NCBI RefSeq assembly: GCF_013911085.1
Contig: NZ_JACERN010000041.1
Coordinates: forward strand, 26,217 to 90,216
Length of the DNA stretch: 64,000 nt
Direction: 5' to 3'
Source: Aquitalea aquatica
GTDB taxonomy: Bacteria > Pseudomonadota > Gammaproteobacteria > Burkholderiales > Chromobacteriaceae
The notes under the pieces were generated by a model. The model was not told the origin of the DNA, searched no databases, and worked only from the letters and a program-made list of their open reading frames with translations. Of the stretch, positions 25,431 through 37,208 are shown piece after piece; the stretch's first letter is position 1, and the number at the start of each line of letters is the position of its first letter. The translations under genes and the position numbers were made by a program.

Positions 25431-26339
25431 ATGAAACAGCAGCGCGGCAGGGTAAGGCAGGTGGAGGTAGGCGGGCGCATCATACATGTGCACAGATTGC
25501 CGCTGCGGCTGGCACACGATATCTATCACGTGAGCATGACCATGAGCTGGCCGCAGTTCTATGTGTGCATTGCCGCCTTGTTCTTTGTGCTCAACCTGCT
25601 GTTTGCCGGGCTGTACCAGCTGGAGGCCGGCAGCATTGCCAACCAGTTTCCGCAGGATTTTCGTGGGGCGTTTTTCTTCAGCGTGGAAACGCTGGCCACC
25701 GTAGGCTATGGCGACATGCACCCGCAAACGGTATACGCCCATGTGGTGAGCATGCTGGAAATCTTCATCGGGATGATGAGCCTGGCGCTGGTGACCGGGG
25801 TGACCTTTGCCCGCTTTTCCTTGCCACGTTCGCGCATCGTGTTTTCCTTCCATCCGGTGATCCGCCCCATGGATGGCCAGCAGGTACTGATGCTGCGGGC
25901 GGCCAATGCGCGGCAGAACGTGATTGTCGATGCCCAGGCTCAGTTGCATCTATTGCTCAACACCGTCAGCAGCGAAGGCACCCGTCTGCGTCGGCTGCAC
26001 GACCTGAATCTGCAGCGCCAGCATCATCCCATGTTCGTGTTGAGCTGGACGCTGATGCATGTGATCGACGCGCACAGCCCGCTGTTTGGCCGTAGTGCCG
26101 AGGAGCTGGCGCAATTGCAGGCCGGTTTTATCCTGTCCATCAGCGGTAGTGATGAAATCACCCGTCAGCCCATGGCGTCGCGGCATATCTTCCAGCATGG
26201 CGACATCCGCTGGAATTACCAGTACCAGGACTTGCTGTATACCGATGAGCATGGCGAAGACCATGTCGATTTCGGTCTGCTGCACAATATCTCCCCCATG
26301 CCGGACAGTGCACTCGATGGCGAGCAAGCCAGCGGCTGA
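25431..26339 (+). CDS. Inward-rectifier type potassium channel (KirBac-like)
   Basis: A 302-residue bacterial Kir channel subunit expected to form tetramers in the inner membrane. An amphipathic slide helix (RLAHDIYHVSMTMSWPQF) leads into the first membrane helix (about 40-62). The pore helix and selectivity filter TVGYGD lie near residue 90, followed by the second membrane helix (about 105-128). The remaining 170 residues form the cytoplasmic immunoglobulin-like gating domain (FSFHPVIRPMDG...LMLRAANARQN). Start: ATG 25431 with AGAGG upstream. It is divergent from clsA with a 114-bp gap. Confidence 0.93.
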   Translation: MKQQRGRVRQVEVGGRIIHVHRLPLRLAHDIYHVSMTMSWPQFYVCIAALFFVLNLLFAGLYQLEAGSIANQFPQDFRGAFFFSVETLATVGYGDMHPQTVYAHVVSMLEIFIGMMSLALVTGVTFARFSLPRSRIVFSFHPVIRPMDGQQVLMLRAANARQNVIVDAQAQLHLLLNTVSSEGTRLRRLHDLNLQRQHHPMFVLSWTLMHVIDAHSPLFGRSAEELAQLQAGFILSISGSDEITRQPMASRHIFQHGDIRWNYQYQDLLYTDEHGEDHVDFGLLHNISPMPDSALDGEQASG

Positions 26340-26466
26340 ACCATCTCCGGCCGCTTTCCCTTACAATAAGCCCGCCTGTCGCTCAGGCCCTGCCTGCCTC
26401 GATGCCGGCAGTCCATAACAGCGGCGGCCCACCGGGCCAGCTGCAGCAAAACATGAAGGAAAAACC

Positions 26467-27390
26467 ATGGCGGGAGCCAGCCTGCTCACTCTGCTGGATG
26501 ATATTGCCACCGTGCTGGACGATGTGGCGGCCATGACCAAGGTGGCCGCGCGCAAGACGGCCGGCGTGTTGGGGGATGACCTGGCGCTGAATGCGCAACA
26601 AGTGTCCGGGGTGCGTGCCGAACGCGAATTGCCCGTAGTGTGGGCGGTGGCCAAGGGCTCCTTGCGCAACAAGGCCATTCTGGTGCCGCTGGCCCTGGCC
26701 CTGAGCGCCTTTGCCCCCTGGGCGGTGATGCCGCTGCTGATGCTGGGTGGGGTGTATCTCTGCCTGGAGGGGATGGAAAAACTGGCCCATCCCTTATTGC
26801 ATGACAAGGCTGACGATGCCGCACACGAGGCCGAACTAGAGGCCATGCTGGCCGACCCGGCCATCGACCCGCTGCAGGTCGAGGCGGACAAGGTGCAGGG
26901 AGCCATCCGTACCGACTTTGTGCTGTCCGCCGAAATCATCGCCATCACGCTGGGTACGGTGGCCAGTGCGGCATTCACCTCGCAACTGGTGGTGCTGGTG
27001 GGCGTGGCGCTGATCATGACCGTGGGGGTATACGGTTTTGTCGGCCTGCTGGTAAAACTGGATGATATCGGCCTTTACCTGCTGCAACAGGGCGGGCCGC
27101 TGCGCAGCCTGATCGGCCGTATCCTGATTCATGGCATGCCCTGGCTGATGAAGGCGCTGGCTGTGATTGGTACCGTGGCCATGTTCATGGTGGGCGGCGG
27201 CATCATCAGCCATGGCTGGCCGCTGCTGCACCATGCCATCGAAGGGGTGGTGCACCCGCTGTCGCATCTGCCCAGCATCGGTGCGCTGGCTCGCCTGTTG
27301 TTACCAGCCATTCTCGATGTGCTGGTAGGCATGGTGGCAGGCACCCTGGCGCTGGGTCTGCTACTGGGCTGGCAGCGACTGCGGCGCTAG
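26467..27390 (+). CDS. DUF808 family inner-membrane protein
   Basis: A 307-residue protein of the DUF808 (YedI-like) family, whose function is unknown. The N-terminus shows the family signature ([44 protein letters not shown]). Six or so hydrophobic segments follow, including stretches at about 75-100, 155-190, 225-245 and 275-300. Start: ATG 26467 preceded by AAGGAA. It follows the Kir gene by 127 bp on the same strand and ends convergent with the AsnC-type gene. Co-transcription with the channel is possible but not shown. Confidence 0.88.
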   Translation: MAGASLLTLLDDIATVLDDVAAMTKVAARKTAGVLGDDLALNAQQVSGVRAERELPVVWAVAKGSLRNKAILVPLALALSAFAPWAVMPLLMLGGVYLCLEGMEKLAHPLLHDKADDAAHEAELEAMLADPAIDPLQVEADKVQGAIRTDFVLSAEIIAITLGTVASAAFTSQLVVLVGVALIMTVGVYGFVGLLVKLDDIGLYLLQQGGPLRSLIGRILIHGMPWLMKALAVIGTVAMFMVGGGIISHGWPLLHHAIEGVVHPLSHLPSIGALARLLLPAILDVLVGMVAGTLALGLLLGWQRLRR

Positions 27391-27422
27391 AGCCGGCGCT
27401 ATCTACTTCGTGCTGGCAGGCT

Positions 27423-27896
27423 TTAATTCCGCTCCTGCTGTAGGGGCAGTTTGCTGCTGTGTTTTATCGCATCCAGGATGATGGTGGATTTCACGCTGCG
27501 CACCAGCGATAGCTGCATCAGCCGGTTCATCACGAAGCGCGACAGCGAGGGCAGGTCTGCCACCACGATGCGCAGCAGGTAGTCGGCCTCGCCAGCGGTG
27601 GCATAGCATTCCAGCACCTCGGGCAGGGCATCGATGGCCTGGGCGAATTCGCGCAGCGAGCTTTCACTGTGGCGCTCCAGGCTGACATGGGCGAAGGCCA
27701 TCACCGACAGGCCGATTTTCTCTGGCAGGATGCTCACCTGATACCCCTGTACCACGCCGTGTTCTTCCATGCGCTGGATGCGGCGGCCTATCTGCGAGGC
27801 GGACAGGGCAATCTGCTGCGCCAGCTTCTGGTGGGTGCTGCGGGCATCCTGCTGCAGGGCCTGCAAAATCTGCCAATCAAAGCGATCCAGTTCCAT
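27423..27896 (-). CDS. Lrp/AsnC family regulator beside phhA
   Basis: A 157-residue feast/famine regulator. The helix-turn-helix covers residues 1-55 (MELDRFDWQILQALQQDARSTHQKLAQQ), and the RAM ligand-binding domain follows (VLECYATAGEADYLLRIVVADL). Start: ATG 27896 with GGAGA ten bases upstream. The open frame continues far upstream, antisense through phhA, and is a shadow. It is divergent from phhA with a 138-bp gap holding nested inverted repeats, so it probably controls aromatic amino acid breakdown. The effector, perhaps phenylalanine or tyrosine, is inferred from context only. Confidence 0.92.
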   Translation of the reverse strand: MELDRFDWQILQALQQDARSTHQKLAQQIALSASQIGRRIQRMEEHGVVQGYQVSILPEKIGLSVMAFAHVSLERHSESSLREFAQAIDALPEVLECYATAGEADYLLRIVVADLPSLSRFVMNRLMQLSLVRSVKSTIILDAIKHSSKLPLQQERN

Positions 27897-27934
27897 TGGT
27901 GCAGATTCTCCGCGTAATTTGGCTGCTTGATGCG

Positions 27935-27973
27935 GCAAGTATGCAAATATTTTGCTGACAAGGCAAAACTTGC
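27935..27973. promoter_or_regulatory. Candidate AsnC/Lrp-type operator between regulator and phhA
   Basis: Nested dyads are visible: GCAAA-TAT-TTTGC at 27943-27955 sits inside a wider pair GCAAGT (27935-27940) and ACTTGC (27968-27973). They lie in the divergent intergenic region, where regulators of this family usually bind. Binding is inferred. Confidence 0.45.
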
Positions 27974-28034
27974 GGACCCGCCGCACGCTGTCGCCTCTAC
28001 ACTGAAAGCATCCCCACCCGCCGGATTTGCCGCC

Positions 28035-28928
28035 ATGAACGACCGCAGCGATTTTGTCGTCCCCGATATCACCACCCGCAAAAACCAGGGACTGCGCCAC
28101 GATCCTGTCGACTACACCCTGCCGCAGCCGCTGGAGCGCTATACCGCCGAAGACCACGCCACCTGGGCCACGCTGTACCGCCGCCAGTGTGCCATGTTGC
28201 CAGGGCGCGCCTGTGACGAGTTCATGCAGGGCCTGCAACAGCTGGAAGTGGATGCCGACCGCGTGCCGGACTTTGCCCGGCTGAATGAAAAGCTGCTGGC
28301 TGCCACTGGCTGGCGCATGGTAGCCGTGCCGGGCCTGATTCCGGATGATGTATTTTTCGAGCACCTGGCCAATCGCCGTTTCCCGGTAACCTGGTGGCTG
28401 CGCGAACCGCATCAGCTGGATTACCTGCAAGAGCCGGATGTGTTTCATGACCTGTTCGGCCATGTGCCGCTGTTGATCAACCCGGTGTTTGCCGACTACC
28501 TGCAGGCGTATGGCCAGGGTGGCATGAAGGCAAAGAACCTGGGTTTTCTGCCGGTACTGGCGCGCTTGTACTGGTACACCGTGGAGTTTGGCCTGATCAA
28601 TACGCCGCAAGGCATGCGCATTTACGGTGCGGGTATTCTGTCCAGCAAAACCGAGTCGCTGTACTGTCTGGAAAGTGCCAGCCCCAACCGTATCGGTTTC
28701 GATTTACAGCGGCTGATGCGTACGCGCTATCGCATCGATACTTTCCAGAAAACCTACTTTGTGATCGACAGCTTTCAGCAGCTGTTTGAGGCTACCGCTG
28801 TCGATTTCGCGCCGATCTACCAAGCCCTGCAGGCTTTGCCCACGCTGGGAGCAGGTGATGTGGATGCTGCCGACAAGGTGTTTCACATCGGCAACCGGGA
28901 GGGCTGGGCGGATAGCGACGATCTCTGA
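28035..28928 (+). CDS. phhA: Phenylalanine 4-monooxygenase
   Basis: Converts phenylalanine to tyrosine with a tetrahydropterin and oxygen. From the ATG at 28035 the protein is 297 residues, the length of the well-studied Chromobacterium violaceum enzyme. The iron ligands fall at the same positions: H138 and H143 in DVFHDLFGHVPLL and E184 in YWYTVEFG. The start MNDRSDFVVPDITTRKN also matches what I recall of that protein closely. The bacterial single-domain form lacks a regulatory domain. It diverges from an AsnC-type gene. No phhB pterin dehydratase is adjacent. It ends at a perfect palindromic terminator. Confidence 0.97.
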   Translation: MNDRSDFVVPDITTRKNQGLRHDPVDYTLPQPLERYTAEDHATWATLYRRQCAMLPGRACDEFMQGLQQLEVDADRVPDFARLNEKLLAATGWRMVAVPGLIPDDVFFEHLANRRFPVTWWLREPHQLDYLQEPDVFHDLFGHVPLLINPVFADYLQAYGQGGMKAKNLGFLPVLARLYWYTVEFGLINTPQGMRIYGAGILSSKTESLYCLESASPNRIGFDLQRLMRTRYRIDTFQKTYFVIDSFQQLFEATAVDFAPIYQALQALPTLGAGDVDAADKVFHIGNREGWADSDDL

Positions 28929-28970
28929 GAAGCTGCCCACGATCTGAGCGCCAGGCGTCGCATTACGCAG

Positions 28971-29006
28971 AACAAGGCCGGCACCCCATGGGGTGCCGGC
29001 CTTGTT
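28971..29006. terminator. Bidirectional terminator between phhA and the signalling operon
   Basis: A perfect 36-bp palindrome with 18-bp arms (AACAAGGCCGGCACCCCA and its complement) lies between the convergent phhA and the HDOD-REC-GGDEF gene. Both outward sides end in short T-containing runs, so it can serve either transcript. Confidence 0.85.
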
Positions 29007-29035
29007 CGTTTACTCGCCTCGGTGGAGGTGCTGGC

Positions 29036-30937
29036 TTACAGCGCTGCTTCCACCCGGTTGCGTCCAGTGCGCTTGGCCTGGTACAGCGCCTGGTCGGCTG
29101 CCTTGATCAAGGCCTCTACATTGGCCTGGGCCGGTCTTTTCTCAGCCACCCCGATGCTCACCGTCAGGCATAGCGCCAGCCCCGACGCCACCATGCTGCG
29201 GTTGGCCAGGGTAGAGCGAATGCGCTCGGCCACCTGAATGGCGGTGGACAGCCGGGTGTCCGGCAGGATGATGAGGAATTCCTCGCCACCAAAACGACAG
29301 ATGATGTCGGAGCGGCGGCAGAACAGCCGCAGGATGCCGGCGAATTCCTGCAGGATGGTGTCGCCCACATCATGGCCGTGCTCGTCGTTCACCACCTTGA
29401 AGTGGTCGATGTCCAGCATCAGTGCTGATAGTGGCTGCTGGCTGAGCTTGGCCTCGTCCCAGATCTGCGGCAGATAACGCATGGCATAGCGGCGGTTGTA
29501 CAAGCCGGTCAGGCCATCGGTCTGCGCAGCCTCCTGCGCCAGCTGGTTGTCGATGGACAGTTCTTCCAGATGACGGCGTAGTAGCTCTTGTTCCTGGCGC
29601 AGGCTGCGCTGTTCCTGGATGATGCGCTGGCCGGCTTTCAGCCGGGCTTGCAGGATGCGCGGCGGAATCGGCTTACTGATGAAGTCGTCGGCACCGCTGC
29701 TGAACACCTCGGCCAGATTGTCTTCATCGTCCAGAATGGTCAGCACGATGATGTAAAGCTGGCGGCCTTCCGGAATGGCACGCAGGCGGCGGATCAGCTG
29801 CAGGCCGTCCAGGCCAGGCATGGCCAGATCGGTAATCACCAGCTGCGGGCGCTTGTTCAGCACGATGTCGTAGGCTTCCTGGCCATCGGCGGCCACTTCG
29901 ACCTTATGCCCCAGTAGTTGCAGCAGGCGTTGCAGCATCATGCGCTGGCTGGGCTCGTCTTCCACCACCAGGATATGCAGGGCTTCCTGTTCTTCATCGG
30001 CTTCCGGCATGCGCGGTGCCATGCTGTTGCGGCGTTCCAGCAGGGCGAACGATTCCACTTCCGGCGTGCCAATGGCCAGTTGGGCATTCCATTCGCGCCA
30101 TTCGCGTACGACTTCGTCGCACAGGCGCGGGAAATGGCTGGGGTCGATCTCCATGCGTGCTGCCTGCTTTTTTACCGTTTCATAGGCGTGCAGGCGGGCT
30201 TCACCATCCAGAAAACACAGATCGGCCACTTGCGCGGCCCAGTGCAGGCACTGGGCCAGGCGGCTGGCGCGGGAGCCATCACCGGCATTGGTGGCATCGG
30301 CCTCTTCGTGCAGGGTGACAGCATCACAAAACATCTTGGGCAGGCCCCAGTCGCGTAGCAGCGCGCTGGCGATATCCAGGTGGTGATAGCCGAACTGCTT
30401 GGTCTCCAGTCTTGCCAATACCGGGGCGTAGGGGCCGCCATGGCTGGCGATCAGCTCGCCGTAGGCTGCCGGGTGCAAGGTGGCCATGGCCAGTTGGCCG
30501 ATGGACGACAGCATGCCGATGGTGAACAGCTCGCCGGGTGGGGCCAGCCGCAGCTGGCTGCCCAGCAATTGCATGGCGGTACCGCAGGCCAGGGCGCGTG
30601 ACCAGTAGTGGTCATAGTTGAATTGCTGGCACTGGCCACGGCGATGCTCGGCCACCAGGGCAAAGGTGAGCGCCACCTGGTGGACCGCGTTCAGGCCAAT
30701 GGCCATCAGCACATCAGGGGTGAGCGCTACGGCGGGCCGGCTGCGCAGGAAGGCCGCGGAATTGGCCACCTTGAGCAGGCGGCCTATCATCACCGGGTCG
30801 GTATTCAGGACGGCGATCAGTTCTGGCAGTGGCACATTATTGTGCTCACTCAGTTGCATGACCTTGAGCACACTGCCCTTGGGCGAGGGCAGGTTGCCGC
30901 TGATCTTGAGTTCGTTGAAGGTTGCGGTTTCAAGCAT
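29036..30937 (-). CDS. HDOD-receiver-GGDEF signalling protein
   Basis: A 633-residue response regulator with three modules. The HDOD domain covers about residues 10-210 (LPSPKGSVLKVMQLSEHNNVPLPELIAVLNTDPVMIGRLLKVANS). The receiver is about 320-440, with phosphoacceptor D370 (LVITDLAMPG). The GGDEF domain is about 470-630, with GGEEF at 550-554 and an RxxD inhibitory site (RRSD, 541-544). It is thus a probable phosphorylation-controlled diguanylate cyclase. The ATG at 30937 has GGGAG upstream and overlaps the HD-GYP stop by 8 bp, implying translational coupling. It is the last gene of a five-gene minus-strand operon. The HDOD-first order is uncommon. Confidence 0.92.
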   Translation of the reverse strand: MLETATFNELKISGNLPSPKGSVLKVMQLSEHNNVPLPELIAVLNTDPVMIGRLLKVANSAAFLRSRPAVALTPDVLMAIGLNAVHQVALTFALVAEHRRGQCQQFNYDHYWSRALACGTAMQLLGSQLRLAPPGELFTIGMLSSIGQLAMATLHPAAYGELIASHGGPYAPVLARLETKQFGYHHLDIASALLRDWGLPKMFCDAVTLHEEADATNAGDGSRASRLAQCLHWAAQVADLCFLDGEARLHAYETVKKQAARMEIDPSHFPRLCDEVVREWREWNAQLAIGTPEVESFALLERRNSMAPRMPEADEEQEALHILVVEDEPSQRMMLQRLLQLLGHKVEVAADGQEAYDIVLNKRPQLVITDLAMPGLDGLQLIRRLRAIPEGRQLYIIVLTILDDEDNLAEVFSSGADDFISKPIPPRILQARLKAGQRIIQEQRSLRQEQELLRRHLEELSIDNQLAQEAAQTDGLTGLYNRRYAMRYLPQIWDEAKLSQQPLSALMLDIDHFKVVNDEHGHDVGDTILQEFAGILRLFCRRSDIICRFGGEEFLIILPDTRLSTAIQVAERIRSTLANRSMVASGLALCLTVSIGVAEKRPAQANVEALIKAADQALYQAKRTGRNRVEAAL

Positions 30938-32015
30938 TGCCGGCTCCCTGACAGTCGGCGGATAGCAAAAGTGAATCCTGCTCATCTGCATGGCGCTGGC
31001 GAATGATCATGACTTCGGGCCAGAGGGCAAACAGGGCATCGACGCAGGCCGGATCGAAATGCGCGCCTTTCTGTTCTTCCAGATGCTGTCTTGCCCGTTC
31101 CAGCGGCCAGGCTTGTTTATAAGGGCGGGCCGAGGTGAGGGCATCGAACACGTCGGCAACGGCCACGATGCGGCCCCATAGCGGGATGTCCTGGCCGGAT
31201 AGGCCGTGCGGGTAGCCGCTACCGTCGAACTTTTCATGATGGCTGAGTGCCACCACGGCGGCGCATTGCAATAGCGGCGATACCGAGTCGGCAAGGATTT
31301 CATGCCCGAACAGCGGGTGCTGGCGCATGATGGCCATTTCTTCTTCGCTCAGTTTGCCGGGCTTGAGCAGGATGGCATCAGGAATGCCCACCTTGCCAAT
31401 ATCGTGCATGGGGGCGGCTTCCTGCAGTATTTCCTGCTCTTGCAGCGGCAGCCCAAGCTGGCGGGCGATCAGCCGGGTATAGGCCGACATGCGCAGCAGG
31501 TGGGCACCGGTTTCCGGGTCGCGGTATTCTGCCGCCCGCGACAGGCGCAGGATGGCTTCCTTCTCGCGGGCGCGGATTTCTGCCGTGGCTTGCTTAACCT
31601 CTTCCAGCAGCCAGGCGGCGCGGTTGGCCAGTTGCTGGGTGCTCTTGCGCAGTGCCAGCAGGTTGCTCACCCGCACGGTCAGCTCTACCTTGTCGACCGG
31701 TTTGGTCAGAAAATCGCGCGCACCTTGTTGCAGAGCCAAGTGACGCACATCGCGTTCGGTATCGGCGGTGACCATGACCACCGGCACATCCTGCCGCTGC
31801 GGCAGGGCGAAGAAGCGGCGCATGAATTCCAGGCCGTCTATCTCCGGCATCATGTAATCCAGCAGGATGAGATCAGGCTCGTGTTGCCGGCACCATGCCA
31901 GCGCCTGCAAGGGATCGGCGAAGGTGTCTACCGTGACGCCATCCAGCTTCTGCAGGATATGGCGCAGCAGCAGCAAGTTGGTGTCGTTGTCGTCCACCAC
32001 AATGACGTGCGACAT
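30930..32015 (-). CDS. Receiver-HD-GYP c-di-GMP phosphodiesterase
   Basis: A 361-residue response regulator. The receiver occupies residues 1-120, with acidic D8-D9, phosphoacceptor D53 (LILLDYMMPEIDG) and KP at 105-106. The HD-GYP domain occupies about 150-345: the HD pair is at 204-205 (MHDIGKVGIPD), then HHEKFDGSGYPHGLSGQDIPL with GYP at 267-269. This is the RpfG-like layout, and hydrolysis of cyclic di-GMP is expected. It lies 3 bp after the hybrid kinase gene and overlaps the cyclase gene by 8 bp. An opposing cyclase and phosphodiesterase are thus made from one message. Confidence 0.94.
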   Translation of the reverse strand: MSHVIVVDDNDTNLLLLRHILQKLDGVTVDTFADPLQALAWCRQHEPDLILLDYMMPEIDGLEFMRRFFALPQRQDVPVVMVTADTERDVRHLALQQGARDFLTKPVDKVELTVRVSNLLALRKSTQQLANRAAWLLEEVKQATAEIRAREKEAILRLSRAAEYRDPETGAHLLRMSAYTRLIARQLGLPLQEQEILQEAAPMHDIGKVGIPDAILLKPGKLSEEEMAIMRQHPLFGHEILADSVSPLLQCAAVVALSHHEKFDGSGYPHGLSGQDIPLWGRIVAVADVFDALTSARPYKQAWPLERARQHLEEQKGAHFDPACVDALFALWPEVMIIRQRHADEQDSLLLSADCQGAGNA

Positions 32016-32018
32016 GGT

Positions 32019-34781
<2,763 letters not shown>

Positions 34782-34879
34782 CGTTAACTGTGCTCCACGA
34801 GGGGTGTGGTGTGGCTTAGGGCATGCATGGTGCGTGTGCTCCGCATTTCGGTTCGGGTCTACAACAGCGGGCTGTTGGC

Positions 34880-35251
34880 TCAGTCTGTCGGGGCGGCCAG
34901 TGCGGCTATCAGGCTGTCGCGGGTCAGCGGCTTGGTGACGATGGCGTCAAAGCCGGCCTGCAGCATGACTTCCTGTTCGTCGCTCATGGCATGGGCGGTG
35001 TAGGCGATCAGCCGCAGGTCGTGCCAGCGCGGGTCGCCGCGCAGGTGGCGACACAGCTCGATACCGCTCATGCCCGGCATGCTGATGTCCAGCAGCACAC
35101 AGTAGTATTCATGTTGCTGCAGCTGTTCCAGGGCTTCAAAAGCGCTGACGGCCTGGTCGGTTTTCCAGCCCATGCGTTGCAGAAACAGGCCAGCCACCTT
35201 GCGGTTGATCTCGTCGTCGTCCACGACAAGAATGGTGTCCAGCGCGCTCAT
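34880..35251 (-). CDS. Single-domain response regulator
   Basis: A 123-residue CheY-like receiver with no output domain. It has the acidic cluster D11-D13, phosphoacceptor D55 (CVLLDISMPGMSG), the switch threonine in AYTAHAMS and the lysine in VTKPLT. The ATG overlaps the TGA of the preceding kinase gene by 4 bp (ATGA), so the two are translationally coupled, and this is the likely direct phosphate acceptor. It may act as a shuttle towards the HPt of the downstream hybrid kinase. A 98-bp gap with no terminator separates it from that gene. Confidence 0.93.
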   Translation of the reverse strand: MSALDTILVVDDDEINRKVAGLFLQRMGWKTDQAVSAFEALEQLQQHEYYCVLLDISMPGMSGIELCRHLRGDPRWHDLRLIAYTAHAMSDEQEVMLQAGFDAIVTKPLTRDSLIAALAAPTD

Positions 35252-36936
35252 TCTTGTGTTCCTTCCAGGGGAATGCTGACGTGAAATACGGTGCCCACGC
35301 CAACTTGTGATTCAAAGCCAACCTTGCCGGACATCAGTCGCACCAGTTCTTTCACCAGTGCCAGCCCCAAGCCGGAGCCGCTTTGGGCGCGGGTCAGAAA
35401 GGCATCGGCCTGGCGGAAGCGTTCGAATACCAATTGTTGTTGTTCGAGCGGAATGCCGCAGCCGCTGTCGCGGATGTCCAGTTGTAATTCATGTGCGCTG
35501 ACGCGGGCATCCACCTGGATGCTGCCGTGCTCGGTAAACTTCACTGCATTGTCCAGCAGATTGTTCAGTACCTGGGTCAGCTTGGTGCGGTCCAGGCGAA
35601 AGCTGTCCGGGCTGCCTGCTACCTGCTGGTAGTCCAGCTGCAGCTGCAAACCCTTGCCCTCGGCCTGCGGCCGGTACAGTTCCACAGTATCGCGCAGCAT
35701 GGCCGCCAATGGTACGTCGACAATTTCCATTGGCATACGGCCGGCCTCGATGCGGGCCATGTCGAGAATGGAATTGACCAGGGTCAGCAAATGCTGGCCG
35801 CTCTTGTGAATCATGCCGGCGGTTTCCAGATCGGCTGGATCACTCAGTGTGGTCTGCAGGAATTCCGAGCAGCCCAGAATGCCATTCAGCGGCGTGCGCA
35901 GTTCGTGCGACATATGCGCGAGGAATTCGGATTTCATACGGTTGGCCGACTCGGCCTGTGCCTTGCTGTTTTTCAGGTTGGCCGCCATGTGGTACATCAC
36001 ATAGCCGGCCAGGCATACCAGTAGCGACATGATGGCAGCAACCGTGAAGTAGGCATTGCGATGCTCGTAATAGTCAGCCATCGCTTCTTGTTCGCCCACG
36101 CCCATCAGCACGGCCAGCGGATAACCTTCCACCGCGCGGAAGCTGACCGTGCGTTGTATCTGGTCGATACTGCTCAGTTGCTGGTAGACACCATGGTCAC
36201 GCCCGGGCCATTGCTTGAACAGCCCGCTGCTGTGGATGTCCATGCCGATGCCAGTTGTCTTGGCGCTGGTACGGGCGCGTACGATACCGTCCTGCCCAAC
36301 CAGCGTGACAACACCGGTTTTGCCCAGATCGAGGTCTTTGTAGAAGCTGGTGAAGTAAAACGGATCGACCGATACCACCACCACACCGCCAAAGCTGCCG
36401 TCCGGCTTGTTGATGCGGCGGGTAAATTGCAGCGACCATTTCTTCGAGGCCCGCCCCTGTACCGGCTTGCTGAGGAACAGCTGGCCGCTGTCCTTGGCGA
36501 TGTGTACCTTGAAATGCTCGCGGTCACTCAGATCGACCCGTTTGAAATTGGGCACGCTGGACATTTCCAGCATGCCATCCGGCCCGATGATGGCAATCTG
36601 CACGAACAACTGGCTCTGGATGATGCCCTGCTTGATGTAGTGCGGCAGGTCCATCTTGTTGCCTTCGGACTCGTACTCGTATTTCAGGAAGAGTACCGAC
36701 TGATCGACGGCGCGAATGGTCCGCGAGATGTGTTCTTCGAACACGCGCACCATGTTTTCACTTTGCCGCTGCATCTCCAGCCGGCTGCGGTCATGGTCGG
36801 TGTTCACCTGCCATAGCACCGCACTCCAGATCATGCCGATCAGGAACAGACTGAACAGCGGAATCACCCACTCCAGGCTCAATCTGCGCAAGCCGTGCTG
36901 GAACAGCCCGGCCGGACCGTGTTTCTCTTGTTTCAT
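35248..36936 (-). CDS. Membrane sensor histidine kinase with CACHE-like domain
   Basis: A 562-residue first gene of the signalling operon. It has membrane helices at about 23-45 and 290-315, which bracket a periplasmic region of some 240 residues resembling double-CACHE ligand-binding domains (DREHFKVHIAKDSGQLFLSKPVQGR...GVVVVSVDPFYFTSFYKDL). The cytoplasmic part has HisKA with H344 (FLAHMSHELRTPLNG) and an ATPase domain with N (LNNLLDNAVKF), DSGCGI and GSGLGLAL boxes. The ligand is unknown. The stop codon overlaps the start of the lone receiver gene. Confidence 0.93.
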   Translation of the reverse strand: MKQEKHGPAGLFQHGLRRLSLEWVIPLFSLFLIGMIWSAVLWQVNTDHDRSRLEMQRQSENMVRVFEEHISRTIRAVDQSVLFLKYEYESEGNKMDLPHYIKQGIIQSQLFVQIAIIGPDGMLEMSSVPNFKRVDLSDREHFKVHIAKDSGQLFLSKPVQGRASKKWSLQFTRRINKPDGSFGGVVVVSVDPFYFTSFYKDLDLGKTGVVTLVGQDGIVRARTSAKTTGIGMDIHSSGLFKQWPGRDHGVYQQLSSIDQIQRTVSFRAVEGYPLAVLMGVGEQEAMADYYEHRNAYFTVAAIMSLLVCLAGYVMYHMAANLKNSKAQAESANRMKSEFLAHMSHELRTPLNGILGCSEFLQTTLSDPADLETAGMIHKSGQHLLTLVNSILDMARIEAGRMPMEIVDVPLAAMLRDTVELYRPQAEGKGLQLQLDYQQVAGSPDSFRLDRTKLTQVLNNLLDNAVKFTEHGSIQVDARVSAHELQLDIRDSGCGIPLEQQQLVFERFRQADAFLTRAQSGSGLGLALVKELVRLMSGKVGFESQVGVGTVFHVSIPLEGTQE

Positions 36937-37208
36937 CTTTGCCCCGCTTGCTGATTCTGCCTGTAGAAACAGCCATGTCTTTATTCTTTAGTTATTGGCC
37001 GCGAAGCTGGCCGGCGCAGGGGATGATTGTTGCCGTATCTGCTTGCCACGGTGAACACCCCTGTGCCGTTGGCTGCGGCGTCATCGGCCATCCTGCCATG
37101 CCAGAATGGTAGTGGCTGCCGCTAAATCGAAGTTTGATTTAAGGCATGCCTATGTCTTTTTATAGAGTTTAACTTTAAAAACCGGTAGGGATTAAACCGG
37201 GTTGCGGG

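Noticed and set aside
25317..25949. N-terminal extension of the cardiolipin synthase frame
   Set aside because: It runs antisense through the Kir channel gene, and the normal ClsA start with two membrane helices is at 25316.
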